Made by a program: the position numbers and the translations under genes
The notes under the pieces: model-generated
Seen by the model: only the letters and a program-made list of their open reading frames with translations
Database searches by the model: none
Told to the model about the DNA's origin: nothing
Source: NCEH01 sp043195095
Lineage (GTDB): Bacteria; Pseudomonadota; Alphaproteobacteria; Rhizobiales; Xanthobacteraceae
Length of the DNA: 64,000 nt
Assembly (NCBI RefSeq): GCF_043195095.1
Contig: NZ_JBAFWN010000003.1
Reading direction: 5' to 3' (one strand)
Shown: piece after piece, positions 51,101-60,800 of the stretch
Layout of the letters: each line of letters starts with the position of its first letter
How positions within the stretch are numbered: the first letter of the stretch is position 1

Positions 51101-51489
51101 GAGACGCTGTTCGGCACGAAGGCGCCGATGGAATTCAGCACGGCCAGATTCTTCTGGTCATAAGTCGAGCTGAAATAGATCTCGTTCTCCTTCGCCATCA
51201 CCGCTTGCAGGAAAGCCTGACCCTCGGCGGTGCTGAGGAGCGTGGAGAAGGCGGAAAGCGCGCCCACTTGGCCGCTGCTCTGCGCGGCAATGCAGGTTGG
51301 CGTGAGGCAGGCATTCTGTGCGGCCGCGGACCCGGCGGCCGCAAGCAAGAGGCCGCTCGCCGCAGCAGCCGCCATAAGGAGGGCGGCAAGGGATGTTGCG
51401 CGTTTCGGCCGATGGCGCGGCCGCGACGTCTTGGCGGGAATCGCACGGACAGGGTCGCTGTGGTCCGCCGCAGTCAAGATCCCAAGCAT
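48190..51489 (-). CDS. Autotransporter with PAP2 acid-phosphatase passenger
   Basis: 1099 residues; ATG 51489 chosen for GGAGG just upstream. A long basic N-region and hydrophobic core (to about residue 57, ASAAAQ-type end) form the signal. The passenger carries PAP2 phosphatase motifs: PSFPSGHSSAGNS (241-253) and SRNILGVHYPTD (279-290, the SR-x5-H-x3-D motif with catalytic His and Asp); the lysine of the first motif (K-x6-RP) is not evident before PRPFL. Then autotransporter-associated beta repeats (GTLVLAGTDTYTGGTLVGGGTL) and a stalk of short NG-rich repeats. The last 270 residues are a beta-barrel ending in Phe (GRFAITF). Predicted surface-exposed or released phosphatase. The plus-strand frame opposite it is a shadow. 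Confidence 0.92.
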   Translation of the reverse strand: MLGILTAADHSDPVRAIPAKTSRPRHRPKRATSLAALLMAAAAASGLLLAAAGSAAAQNACLTPTCIAAQSSGQVGALSAFSTLLSTAEGQAFLQAVMAKENEIYFSSTYDQKNLAVLNSIGAFVPNSVSANVWNMVNTPLAPTMVQNANNNLLPTNVVNLLNVVLNDTLQVSAMKDAYAATNIYGIAYQYNVAGSVGDPRPFLTSPSIAANPWTVGQADAYSLTGPASQAQQWIDNTPSPSFPSGHSSAGNSTALTYAWMMPEQYQALLVAGQEFGLSRNILGVHYPTDIIGGRIAAMFNLVQLLSNNPSYSSNFFEVATAASAELHAQLGSALAVPYAACAGNVAGCIAAGTFPSAVAFSAARQQYISSITYDLPSVGSTTEAPIVPENAELLIATRFPYLSQDQLRDVLATTELRSGAPLDDHQTGWARLDLYSAASGYGAFNQNVTVTMDAAAGGFNAIDVWSNDISGKGGLIKLGTGTLVLAGTDTYTGGTLVGGGTLAVTGSIVGDLSILAGANFVSAGGYSVAANAQLLNAGTFTSVDAVLSSTGTLINGGMLDSAVVNGGMMANLAGGTVTGAITNSGVLTNNGTINGAVVNTGTFKGNGIVNGALANAGIVAPGNSIGTLTVNGAVSFAPGSTYQAEIGAPGQSDLIAATGPITISGGALTIIAGVGATPQLGAYTLLTSAAGITGAFASVNDPFGTAYPFLDLTTTRSGTTLGLNVVLDASALATAGHTPNERAVSGALVSLPTSNSVLQAIVGLNGTTAPPAFDALSGQIYASAATVLQQQSIYLREAIGGRQRQASGGALQAGPQTTQLAPGLAATAWLQGYGAWGSSDATADTASLSRSIGGVIAGIDTPVGEAWRLGIAGGYSQSTYEVNALASSGTSDNYDLAAYASTRFSGIDLRLGAAYGWHDLSTSRTVLFPGFLNGLSSDNKAGTTQVFGEIARGFIAGATDFEPFAGLAYVHLNMDGFTESGGAAALTSGGLTQDNTFTTLGMRVSQSMALGTGTLTARGGLAWQYAFGDINPEIGFAFASGSTPFTVSGAPIGRNAALVNAGLDFRATANMVLGVSYGGQFSDQGMDNAINGRFAITF

Positions 51490-51633
51490 TTTCAGCCTCC
51501 CCACCCATGGGAAGGTGCAGCTTTTCACATCCGCACACAAGCGAGCGGTATCATATAGGCGACTACGGGCTTCGGATTTTCGAACACCTGTTGCCACAAG
51601 GGCGCAGGCTGCACGCCCGCGCCGCGATCTGCT

Positions 51634-52407
51634 TCAGCGCTCGACGAACGCTTTTTCGATCACATAATGGCCCGGCTGCGACTGGCTGCCTTCCTGGAAG
51701 CCGCGCGATTCCAGCAGCTGCACCAGGTCCTTGAGCATCGCCGGGCTGCCGCAGAGCATCAGCCGGTCGTTTTGCGGATCAATGGGCGGCAGGCCGATGT
51801 CGGCGAACAGCTGCCCGCCCTCGATCAGGGAGGTGATGCGGCCCTGGTGACGGAAAGGCTCGCGCGTGACGGTCGGATAATAGATCAGCTTGGCCTTCAC
51901 CTCGTCGCCGATGAATTCGTTCTCCGGCAGCTCCTTGGTGAGATATTCGTCATAGGCCAGTTCGGCGACGGTGCGGCAGCCGTGGATGAGGACGATCTTC
52001 TCGAACCGCTCATAAGCGTCCGGATCCTTCACCACCGAGAGGAAGGGCGCGAGGCCGGTGCCGGTGGAGAGCAGATACAGATTCTTGCCCGGCAGCAGAT
52101 TGTCCTGGATCAGCGTGCCGGTCGCCTTGCGGCCGACCAGGATCTTGTCGCCGATCTTGAGATGCTGGAGGCGCGAGGTGAGCGGGCCATTCTGCACCTT
52201 GATCGAGAAGAACTGGAGGTCTTCCTCGTAATTGGCGCTGGCCATGGAATAGGCGCGCAACAGCGGCTTGCCTTCAACCATCAGGCCGATCATGGCGAAT
52301 TGGCCGTTCAAAAAGCGGAAACCGGGATCGCGCGTGGTGGTGAAGGTGAACAGATTGTCGGTCCAATGATGGACGCTCTTCACCGTTTCTTCGTTGAAAT
52401 TGCTCAT
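51634..52407 (-). CDS. fpr: Ferredoxin-NADP+ reductase
   Basis: 257 residues, the bacterial subclass II (Fpr) length. FAD-binding RAYSMASANYEEDLQFF, NADP-binding STGTGLAPFLSVVKDP and LIHGCRTVAELAYDEYL, LMLCGSPAMLKDL, and the C-terminal extension ending HYVIEKAFVER, typical of alphaproteobacterial enzymes. Links NADPH with ferredoxin or flavodoxin, often under oxidative stress. Stands alone; 144 nt before the autotransporter start and 215 nt after the rmlA stop. Confidence 0.95.
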   Translation of the reverse strand: MSNFNEETVKSVHHWTDNLFTFTTTRDPGFRFLNGQFAMIGLMVEGKPLLRAYSMASANYEEDLQFFSIKVQNGPLTSRLQHLKIGDKILVGRKATGTLIQDNLLPGKNLYLLSTGTGLAPFLSVVKDPDAYERFEKIVLIHGCRTVAELAYDEYLTKELPENEFIGDEVKAKLIYYPTVTREPFRHQGRITSLIEGGQLFADIGLPPIDPQNDRLMLCGSPAMLKDLVQLLESRGFQEGSQSQPGHYVIEKAFVER

Positions 52408-52622
52408 GGCCGGCCAGTCAGGAGGGACGCGGAACGGACCGGGAAATCCGCGCGATATGCGTGTTTAACCCGATCTCACTGTGGGATACCGTGTTCCACT
52501 GTAGATCATGTGATGATCGGGCGCTACTGCTGCGCTGCATCATCGACGAGATGTGACAGCGTCGCCGGCCGGCCACCATGCGCCAGATCAAACGAAAAGC
52601 GCAGGGCACCGCCGCCGGAGCG

Positions 52623-53495
52623 TTACACGCCTTCGTCGGCAAGCCGTAGCAGATAGGCGCCATAGGCCGATTTCGCGCGAATCTTGCCCTGGGCCCGCAA
52701 GGCATCGGCATCTATGAAGCCGGCCCGGAACGCGATTTCCTCGGGGGCGGAAATCTTCAGGCCCTGGCGCTTCTCCAGGATCTGGACGAATTGCGCGGCT
52801 TCCACGAGGGAATCCGGCGTGCCGGTGTCCAGCCAGGCGAAGCCGCGGCCCATCAGGCTCACGTGCAAGGCGCCACGCTCCATGTAGACCCGGTTGATGT
52901 CCGTGATCTCGATCTCGCCGCGCGGCGAGGGCTTGAGATTGGCGGCGATGTCCACCACGCGGTTGTCGTAGAAATACAGGCCCGTCACCGCCAGGTTGGA
53001 GCGCGGCACCGCCGGCTTCTCCTCCAGCGAGATGACCCGCCCCGTGTCGTCGATCTCGGCGACGCCGTAGCGCTCGGGATCGTTCACCGGATAGCCGAAC
53101 ACGGTCGCGCCTTCGGTGCGGGCAACCGCTTCCTGGAGCAGCTCGGGCAGGCCGTGACCGAAGAACAGATTGTCTCCGAGCACCAGGGCTACGCGCTCGT
53201 CGCCGACGAAGTCGCGGCCGACGATGAACGCATCGGCAAGGCCCCGCGGCTGGTCCTGCACCGCATAGGTGATGTTGATGCCGAACTGGCTGCCGTCCTT
53301 GAGCAGCGCCTGGAACAGCGCGCTGTCATGGGGCGTGGTGATGATCAGGATGTCCCGGATGCCCGCCGACATGAGCGTGCACAAGGGATAATAGATCATC
53401 GGCTTGTCGTAGACCGGCAGCAGCTGCTTGGAGACCACGAGTGTGATGGGATGCAGCCGGGTGCCGGATCCCCCGGCGAGGATAATGCCTTTCAC
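52623..53495 (-). CDS. rmlA: Glucose-1-phosphate thymidylyltransferase
   Basis: First enzyme of dTDP-L-rhamnose synthesis. 290 residues; nucleotidyl-transferase signature GIILAGGSGTRLHPITLVVSKQLLPVYDKPMIYYPL, VLGDNLFFGHGL and GRGFAWLDTGTPDSLVEAAQFV. Last gene of the rmlC-B-D-A operon; its ATG overlaps the rmlD stop by 4 nt. Confidence 0.97.
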   Translation of the reverse strand: MKGIILAGGSGTRLHPITLVVSKQLLPVYDKPMIYYPLCTLMSAGIRDILIITTPHDSALFQALLKDGSQFGINITYAVQDQPRGLADAFIVGRDFVGDERVALVLGDNLFFGHGLPELLQEAVARTEGATVFGYPVNDPERYGVAEIDDTGRVISLEEKPAVPRSNLAVTGLYFYDNRVVDIAANLKPSPRGEIEITDINRVYMERGALHVSLMGRGFAWLDTGTPDSLVEAAQFVQILEKRQGLKISAPEEIAFRAGFIDADALRAQGKIRAKSAYGAYLLRLADEGV

Positions 53496-54385
53496 GTGGG
53501 CTCCTTGAGGGTCGGTGCGAGCAGTCCGTCCACCACTTCGGCCACGCGCGAGCGCCAGGGCGGCGCGCGATATCCGAAGGTGCGTTCGAACAGGCTGGAA
53601 TCCAGTTCCGAATTGGCGGGCCGCTGGGCGGGCGTGGGATAGTCGGCGGTGGTGATGGGCGCCACTTCCGGCGTGCGCCCGGTATGGCGGGCCGCCCGGG
53701 CGACGATTTCACTGGCAAAGCCGTGCCAGGTGGTGGCGCCGTTGCCGGCCAGATTATAGGTACCCCAGCGCGCCGTCCCGTCCGCGACGGCCTGCGCAGC
53801 GGCGAGGATGCCTTCCGCGATGTCCAGCGTGGCGGTGGGACAGCCGTGCTGGTCGGCGACAATGGTGAGGCGGTCGCGCTCGCCGGCAAGCCGCAGCATG
53901 GTCTTGAGGAAATTGGCGCCATACACCCCGTAAACCCACGAGGTGCGCAGGATCAGATGGCGCTCGTTCTGCGCCCGCACGGCCGCTTCGCCGGCCGCCT
54001 TGGTGCGTCCATAGATGCCGAGCGGAGCGATCGGGTCGCTCTCCAGATAAGCGCCCTCCTTGGTGCCGTCGAACACATAATCGGTGGAAATGTGGATCAG
54101 CGGGGTGCCATAGCGGGCGCAGCGTTCGGCCAGCAGGCCGGGTGCCTGCGCATTGGCGCGGGTGGCGAGTTCCGCTTCCTTCTCCGCCTTGTCCACGGCG
54201 GTATAGGCGGCGGCGTTCACCACCAGGTCCGGGCGCTTGGCCTCCAGGGCGCGGGCAACCGCCGCGGGATCGCAGATGTCGACCTGCGCGCGCTCGAAGG
54301 CGACGAGATCGACCCCGCGCGCAGCGGCGAGGGCGGTGAGTTCCTGGCCGACCTGGCCCTTGGCGCCGAACAGGACGATGCGCAT
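53492..54385 (-). CDS. rmlD: dTDP-4-dehydrorhamnose reductase
   Basis: Last step of dTDP-L-rhamnose synthesis. 297-residue short-chain dehydrogenase: Rossmann LFGAKGQVGQEL, STDYVFDGTKEGAYLESD and catalytic YGRTKAAGE (Tyr-x3-Lys), then RTSWVYGVYGANFLKTMLRLA. ATG 54385 shares one base with the rmlB stop (TGATG), so translation is coupled. Confidence 0.96.
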   Translation of the reverse strand: MRIVLFGAKGQVGQELTALAAARGVDLVAFERAQVDICDPAAVARALEAKRPDLVVNAAAYTAVDKAEKEAELATRANAQAPGLLAERCARYGTPLIHISTDYVFDGTKEGAYLESDPIAPLGIYGRTKAAGEAAVRAQNERHLILRTSWVYGVYGANFLKTMLRLAGERDRLTIVADQHGCPTATLDIAEGILAAAQAVADGTARWGTYNLAGNGATTWHGFASEIVARAARHTGRTPEVAPITTADYPTPAQRPANSELDSSLFERTFGYRAPPWRSRVAEVVDGLLAPTLKEPT

Positions 54386-55443
54386 CAGGAAGCGAGCCCC
54401 AGCCGTTGGCCGGCATAGCGGGTGCGCAGCGGCTCCCACCAGCCGGGATTTGCGAGATACCATTCGATGGTCTTGCGCAGCCCGGTCTCAAAGGTTTCGC
54501 GCGGGGTCCAACCCAATTCGGCGTTCAGCTTGGAGAAGTCGATGGCATAGCGGGCGTCATGACCGGGCCGGTCGGTGACGAAGCGGATCAGGTCCTCGCG
54601 CTTGCCGATGCGGGCATCCGGGCGGATGTCGTCGAGAATGGCGCAGATGGTGCGCACCACATCAATGTTCCGCCGCTCGTTGGCGCCGCCGACATTATAG
54701 CTCTCGCCGACGCGGCCCTTGGACCCGATGAGATGGAGCGCCTCGGCATGGTCCTCCACGAACAACCAGTCACGCACATTCTCGCCCGCGCCATAGACCG
54801 GCAGGGGCAGGCCCTCCAGCGCGTTGAGAATGATGAGCGGGATCAGCTTCTCGGGGAAATGGTAAGGCCCGTAATTGTTCGAGCAGTTCGACATCACGAC
54901 CGGCAAGCCATAGGTGTGATGCCAGGCGCGCACCAGATGGTCCGATGAGGCCTTGGACGCCGAATAGGGCGAATTGGGCTGGTAGGGCGTCTCCTCGCGG
55001 AAGAAGCCCTCGGCCCCAAGGCTGCCGAACACCTCGTCGGTGGAAATGTGCTGGAAGCGGAACGCATCACGCGCCGCACCCTCCAGGCCACGCCAATAGC
55101 GCAGGGCCTCCTGGAGCAGCGTATAGGTGCCGATGACATTGGTGGTGATGAAGGCCGAAGGCCCGTCGATGGACCGGTCCACATGGCTTTCCGCCGCCAG
55201 ATGCATGATGCGGTCGGGACGGAAGGTTTCCAGCGCGGACTGGAATGCGGCCCCATCGCAAATATCCGCCTGCACGAAGCTATGGCGCGGATTGTCCATC
55301 ACCGGCGCCAGGGATGTCAGCGTCCCCGCGTAGGTCAGGCTGTCATAGGTCAGGACATCTGCGGACGTGGATGCGATCAGATAGCGCACCAAAGCGGAAC
55401 CGATGAAGCCGGCTCCGCCGGTAACAAGAATACGTTGTGCCAT
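54385..55443 (-). CDS. rmlB: dTDP-glucose 4,6-dehydratase
   Basis: Second step of dTDP-L-rhamnose synthesis. 352 residues: GGAGFIGSALVRYLI, HLAAESHVDRSIDGP, STDEVFGSLG, catalytic YSASKASSDHLVRAWHHTYGLP and NCSNNYGPYHFPEKLIP, NVRDWLFVEDHAEAL. Eighteen nt after rmlC. Confidence 0.97.
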   Translation of the reverse strand: MAQRILVTGGAGFIGSALVRYLIASTSADVLTYDSLTYAGTLTSLAPVMDNPRHSFVQADICDGAAFQSALETFRPDRIMHLAAESHVDRSIDGPSAFITTNVIGTYTLLQEALRYWRGLEGAARDAFRFQHISTDEVFGSLGAEGFFREETPYQPNSPYSASKASSDHLVRAWHHTYGLPVVMSNCSNNYGPYHFPEKLIPLIILNALEGLPLPVYGAGENVRDWLFVEDHAEALHLIGSKGRVGESYNVGGANERRNIDVVRTICAILDDIRPDARIGKREDLIRFVTDRPGHDARYAIDFSKLNAELGWTPRETFETGLRKTIEWYLANPGWWEPLRTRYAGQRLGLAS

Positions 55444-55461
55444 ATTCGCCCCGTCGTGCCG

Positions 55462-56019
55462 TCACGCGTAGGTGAACGGGCTATCATAATCCTTCAGGCG
55501 CGGCCATTCGCGATCCTTGTCGGACAACAAAGCGTCCTTGACCGGCCACTCGATCGCGAGATCTGGATCATCCCAAGCAATTCCGCCCTCGCTCTCGCGC
55601 GAATACACGCCGTCAACCTTATAGGCCACCTTGGTATTCGGCTCGATTGTACAGAAGGCGTGCGCAAAGCCGCGCGGGACGAACAATTGCTCGCGGTTCG
55701 CCTCGGTCAGGGTGGCGCCCACCCAGCGGCCATAGGTCGGCGAGCCCTTGCGGATGTCCACCGCCACGTCGAATACCGCACCGGACAGAACACGCACCAG
55801 CTTGGCTTGGGCGAACGGGTCAATTTGGAAATGCAGTCCACGGATGGTCCCGACGGGAACGGACACGGACTCATTGTCCTGGATAAAACGAGCGGAGATG
55901 CCGTTCGCGTTATATCGCGCCTCGACATAAGTTTCACTGAAATGACCGCGCGGGTCGTTGAACCGGGGCGGAATAACCAGCATGACCTCTGGGATCGCCA
56001 GCGGTGTGAAAGACGTCAT
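55462..56019 (-). CDS. rmlC: dTDP-4-dehydrorhamnose 3,5-epimerase
   Basis: Third step of dTDP-L-rhamnose synthesis. 185-residue cupin: FNDPRGHFSETYVEARYNANGI, FIQDNESVSVPVGTIRGLHFQ (catalytic His region), VLSGAVFDVAVDIRKGSPTYGRW and FVPRGFAHAFCTIEPNTKVAYKVDGVYS. ATG 56019 fits the usual N-terminus; a TTG at 56043 would add eight residues. First gene of the rml operon. Confidence 0.96.
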   Translation of the reverse strand: MTSFTPLAIPEVMLVIPPRFNDPRGHFSETYVEARYNANGISARFIQDNESVSVPVGTIRGLHFQIDPFAQAKLVRVLSGAVFDVAVDIRKGSPTYGRWVGATLTEANREQLFVPRGFAHAFCTIEPNTKVAYKVDGVYSRESEGGIAWDDPDLAIEWPVKDALLSDKDREWPRLKDYDSPFTYA

Positions 56020-56149
56020 TGGACGGACGTTGCCCCGTTGCAAAAGTGTAACGGGAGGCTAGCTGCGGCCCCCCGCAAGGTCAATGAGCAGCTGCAGCAT
56101 TTTCAACGCGGGCCTAACATTTACAGGCCCCGACGCACGCGGCGGCGCA

Positions 56150-57568
56150 TCATGCGCGATGATAAATATCCTCGATGCGGACGATATCGTCTTCGCCGAG
56201 ATAGGAGCCGGTCTGCACCTCGATCAGCTCAAGATCGATCCGACCGGGATTGGCCAAGCGGTGCACGCCACCCAGCGGAATATAAGTGGATTCATTCTCG
56301 CGCACCGTGAAGGTGCGGTCGTCCACCGTAACTTCGGCGGTGCCGCGCACGACGACCCAATGTTCCGCCCGGTGATGGTGTTTCTGCAAGGAGAGCTTGG
56401 CGCCCGGCTCGACCACGATCTTCTTCACATGGAAACGCTCGCCGCGGCAGATGGTCTGATAGGTGCCCCACGGACGATGGACTTTCAGATGCTCATCGGC
56501 CGCATTGATCTTGGCTGCCTTGAGCGAGGCCACCAGCGCCTTCACATCCTGGCTGCGATCCGACGGCATGACCAGCACCGCATCCTCGGTGGCGATCACC
56601 GACATGCCCTCAAGGCCAATGCCCGTTACGAGCGGACCGTCCGAGCGCACATAGGAATTGTGACTGTCCAGCAGCGCAACCGATCCCTGCACCACATTGC
56701 CCTCTGGGTCCTGCGTGCCGATTTCGCGCACCGCATCCCACGAGCCGATATCCGACCAGCCAAAGTCACCCCGGACGACCGCCGCATTGGTGGTATGTTC
56801 GAGCACGGCGAAGTCGATCGACTTGGCGGGCGCCGCCTCGAACGCCGCGCGGCCGAGGCGGATGAATCCCAGATCGTCGGTGGCGGTCGCGACAGCGTTC
56901 AATGCGGCTTGGGTCAGCTCTGGCTCGAAACGCTCTGCCTCGGCGATCATCAGTGCCGCGTGAAATAGAAAATTGCCCGAATTCCAGAGAAATCCTTCGG
57001 AAACATAGCGAGAAGCGGTTTCTCGGTCGGGTTTCTCCACGAACGCCGATACCACATTGCCCCCGGAAGGGAGGGCCGCACCGGGCCGGATATAGCCATA
57101 ACTGGTGCGCGGCGAGTCCGGGACGATGCCGAACGTCACGATTTTGCCTGCGGCCGCAACCTGTGCCGCCAGCCCCACCGCCTCAAGGAACGCCTTGGGT
57201 TTCAGCACCACATGGTCGGCCGCGAGCGCCAGGACGAGGACATCAGGCCCGTGAAGCCGCTGCGCCATAGCTGCAGCGGCGAGCAGGGCAGGGGCACTAT
57301 CACGCCGCGCGGGTTCGAGGATCACCGTGGCATTGATGCCGATCTCGCTGGCCTGGCGGCGGGCAAAGAAACGAAAATCGTCATTTGTGACCACGATGGG
57401 AGGGTGGAAGAGGTCGCCCGGCGGCGTGCGCAGCAAAGTGTCCTGAAAGAGCGTGTGTTCGTTGACGAGGGCAAGGAACTGTTTCGGCAGGGTCAACCGC
57501 GACAAGGGCCACAAGCGCGTGCCTGCGCCTCCCGCAAGCACTACTGGGCAGATTTTTCCACTGCTCAT
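56150..57568 (-). CDS. manC: Mannose-1-phosphate guanylyltransferase / mannose-6-phosphate isomerase
   Basis: Bifunctional enzyme making GDP-mannose for surface polysaccharide. 472 residues. N-terminal nucleotidyl-transferase: PVVLAGGAGTRLWPLSRLTLPKQFLAL, AADHVVLKP, VSAFVEKPDRETASRYV, LWNSGNFLFHA. C-terminal type II isomerase cupin from about residue 340: HRPWGTYQTICRGERFHVKKIVVEPGAKLSLQKHHHRAEHWVVVRGTAEVTV. ATG 57568 chosen; a TTG 51 nt upstream is less likely. 130 nt before rmlC on the same strand and divergent from the glycosyltransferase gene (252 nt apart). Confidence 0.95.
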   Translation of the reverse strand: MSSGKICPVVLAGGAGTRLWPLSRLTLPKQFLALVNEHTLFQDTLLRTPPGDLFHPPIVVTNDDFRFFARRQASEIGINATVILEPARRDSAPALLAAAAMAQRLHGPDVLVLALAADHVVLKPKAFLEAVGLAAQVAAAGKIVTFGIVPDSPRTSYGYIRPGAALPSGGNVVSAFVEKPDRETASRYVSEGFLWNSGNFLFHAALMIAEAERFEPELTQAALNAVATATDDLGFIRLGRAAFEAAPAKSIDFAVLEHTTNAAVVRGDFGWSDIGSWDAVREIGTQDPEGNVVQGSVALLDSHNSYVRSDGPLVTGIGLEGMSVIATEDAVLVMPSDRSQDVKALVASLKAAKINAADEHLKVHRPWGTYQTICRGERFHVKKIVVEPGAKLSLQKHHHRAEHWVVVRGTAEVTVDDRTFTVRENESTYIPLGGVHRLANPGRIDLELIEVQTGSYLGEDDIVRIEDIYHRA

Positions 57569-57820
57569 TGAAGACTCCAGCCGTCGTGGAATGTCGCCAG
57601 AATCGGCGCACGCGCTCAACAGACCACCAGCAAACGCGCGTTAGCCGTTTAGCACTTTTGTTTGGTCTTAGCAGTATGTTACCAAGAGCCTCAAGGGTCT
57701 ATCGGGCGGTTATCCGGTGGCGCGGCATCAGCCGTTGGATTAAGCAATCCGTTGAGGGTCGGGCGAACAGAGCGGAGTCGCAGAGGGGTAAAGTCATGCC
57801 ACAACGGTATCTCTGCGCAG

Positions 57821-60800
57821 ATGAGTGAAGTGCAACCCTGGTTGTTGATCGGTGCGTTAGACCGTGTGGAGACTGGGGCGCACACCGCGCTGGTATCTGG
57901 ATGGTGCCTTGATCTGCGCAGCAAGACCGCACCCTCCGAAGTCTACATTCTCAAGCGCGGAGTGCGTATCGGCCGCACCTCGAGCTTCTTTCCGCGAAAT
58001 GATCTCAAGCCATTGGGATTGGAGCAGAATTTTTGCGGTTTTTACGCCGAAGTCTCGTTGAGCGTTGGCCCGACTGAAGTCGGCGACATCAGCTTGGTGA
58101 ACAGCGCAGGCGAGGCCGTGCACCTGATGGGCGCGCCGGCAAAGCATTTCATTGCTGCGGCGCGTGGCCAGATTGAAGCAGTCGACGGAACACGGGTGAC
58201 AGGGTGGGTCTATAATCCCCAGCCTGACCCTGAAAACCCTGTCGGTCTTCTCGCGATGGGGACATGGTTTCCAATAAAACCTTCGCGCGAACGGCCCGAT
58301 GTCAAGCAAAAGGGACTTGCACCCCGTTCAGACGTTGGCTTTGCGATAGATCTTTCGAAGCAGGTCGGAGGGTATGTGGCAGAGGCCTTGCCGAGGATTG
58401 AACTGAGGTGTGGCGGTGAGATCCTGGATAGCGTCGGAATCGATGGCGGCCGTCTTTTGGGACGGCTGGAAACCGCTTCTGCTCACGAAATTAGCGGCTG
58501 GGCCACAATTGCCGATCAGCCGGATCGCGCCGTTTCATTGGAGGTGCTGATCGACGGTGAACCGTTTGCCGGGATCAGGGCGGATGAAAAGCGCGCGGAT
58601 ATGCTCCGGCTGGGCCTGAGCAACGTGGGCGGTCGCTTCTCCTTCACCTGGGGCAGTTCGCCCATAGATAAATCGTCTTTTCAGGTGGCCGTCAGGCAAT
58701 TAGAGACCGGAATTGTTCTCGCCGGTTCGCCCGCGATCGTGACCGGAGCAAATCCACATCGGTTCGCTTTCACCCCTATCGAGCTTTCTCGACAGCCCGT
58801 AACCGTTATCCTTCTCGCTAGACCTCGCCGAAACGTTGCGGATTTCTGCCTGCGGACCGTCCTGGAGAATACCACGGTCCCGGCCAATCTCGTGGTCATC
58901 GAGCGCGGTGCAGGGCGTAGCTCGGTCCAGGATCGCATCGGCATGTCGGGTGCGGGAGGTATTTCGGTCGTTTACGCCGCAGGAGAGAGTGTGGGGTCTC
59001 TTCTGAACATCGCAATCCGGGCGGCGGCTTCAGACGCGGTGGTGCTCGATGGTGAGGCAATGGTGGGTCCGCGGTGGCTGGAAAATCTCATGATCGCTGC
59101 CGCACACTGCCCCACGGCCGGCACCGTTAGCGCGCTCTTTAATGACGCCGGTGCGTTTTCCGCTCCCTCCGTTAATAAGGCAAACGATGTCCCAGACGGC
59201 TGGGATCATGCTGACGCTGCGCGAGCGGCTGCGCAAGCTGGATCGCCCTATTGGTCTAATGTTGGCGTCGGCCACTTGGCTTGTCTGTTCGTTAGGCGGT
59301 TGTGTTTCGATACGATCGGAGGATTCAGCGAGGACGCGGGTTTGGAGAGCATGGCGGTCGGGCTTGAGTTTTGTCTGCGCGCCCTGCGCTCCGGAATGCA
59401 GAATGTGTTGGATGACCGCACATATGTCCTGCGTCGCGATGACGACAAGGATCGAGACAAGGCGATACGTCTTCCAGATTATCCCGAGCTTCCCAATCTC
59501 GTAGAGAGCATCGCGCGCCGCGCCGATCTCAGTGCCGTACGTTTCCAAATTCGCCGCGCTTTTGCCGCGGGTGTTTCGCGTCCCCGTCCAAGGGTGCTTT
59601 TCGTGATCTCGACGCGCTCCGGGGGGACGCCGCAGACGAATAGGGATCTCATGGGCGCTGTGAGACACGCTTACGAACCCTTCCTCCTCGTCTGTGGCGG
59701 CAATAGAATGGTTCTCCACGCGGGGCTCGACGAGCAAATCGAGCTAGAGAGTCATACTTTGGAGAATAACGTTGATCCAATTCTACATCATTCAATTGAA
59801 TATGATTCAATTGTTAAAAGTTGGCTCGTAAAGTACGCAATTGAAATTGTTCATATAAGGCACCTCGCATGGCATAGTATCGGCTTGCCAGCGGCCGCGA
59901 GTGCTCTCCAAATTCCGACGATATTCTCGTTTCACGATTTCTATATGGTCTGCCCTTCGATTAAACTCTTAGATGAAAATATGAAGCCCTGTGGCGGGGT
60001 CTGCACTCCAACAACCGGGACCTGCGTTTCAGAATTATGGGATGAGGCGAGCGTTCCATCGCTCAAGCACAATTATGTTCACCATTGGCGCCAACGTTCA
60101 ATGCGGGCGCTAGATCCATGCGATGCCTTTGTAACCACGACACAGAGCGCAGCGGATATTCTTCTGCGGGCGTTTCCTGAAATCGAGGGCCGGTTGCGGG
60201 TAATACCGCACGGCCGAACCTTTGAGCGTTTCGGGCGCGCCGCTGTATGTCCCTCATCGGAGCCAGACGCTCCGTTCCGTATCCTACTCGCGGGTGGGCT
60301 CTCTCGCGCAAAGGGGTCGGCTCTTGTCAGCGCTGCGGCCCACAAGCTGCGCGCGGAAGGGGTGGAGTTCCATCTGCTCGGAAAGGCCGACGACGGGCTC
60401 GACACATCAGTGGTGGTGATGCATGGCAGCTACGAGCGAGAGCAATTTATCGCCAAAGCTGAGGCCTTGAAGCCGAACCTGGGGTTGTTGCCGTCGCTCT
60501 GGTCCGAGACGTATTGCCACGTTCTGACGGAGATGTGGGCCGCCGGGCTGCCGGTGCTCGGCTATGACATCGGGGCAGTAGGTGAGCGCATTCAAGCGCA
60601 TAGCGGCGGATGGCTATTTGATTCGGCTGACGTCGATCTTTTATGCGTCGCCATACGTTTCATCCGTGCGCATCCGGACGACTGGAAAGATCGCCTGGCT
60701 GAGGTGTACGCTTGGCAGGAGGGTGAGGGCAGCCGTCTGACCAATACGGCAATGGCGCGTGTCTACATGGATTTATATAGTCAAGTGAGGTCTGCTCGGC

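Noticed and set aside
48856..51558. 900-codon plus-strand open frame
   Set aside because: Antisense shadow of the autotransporter gene; Gly/Arg/His/Asp-rich with no motifs.
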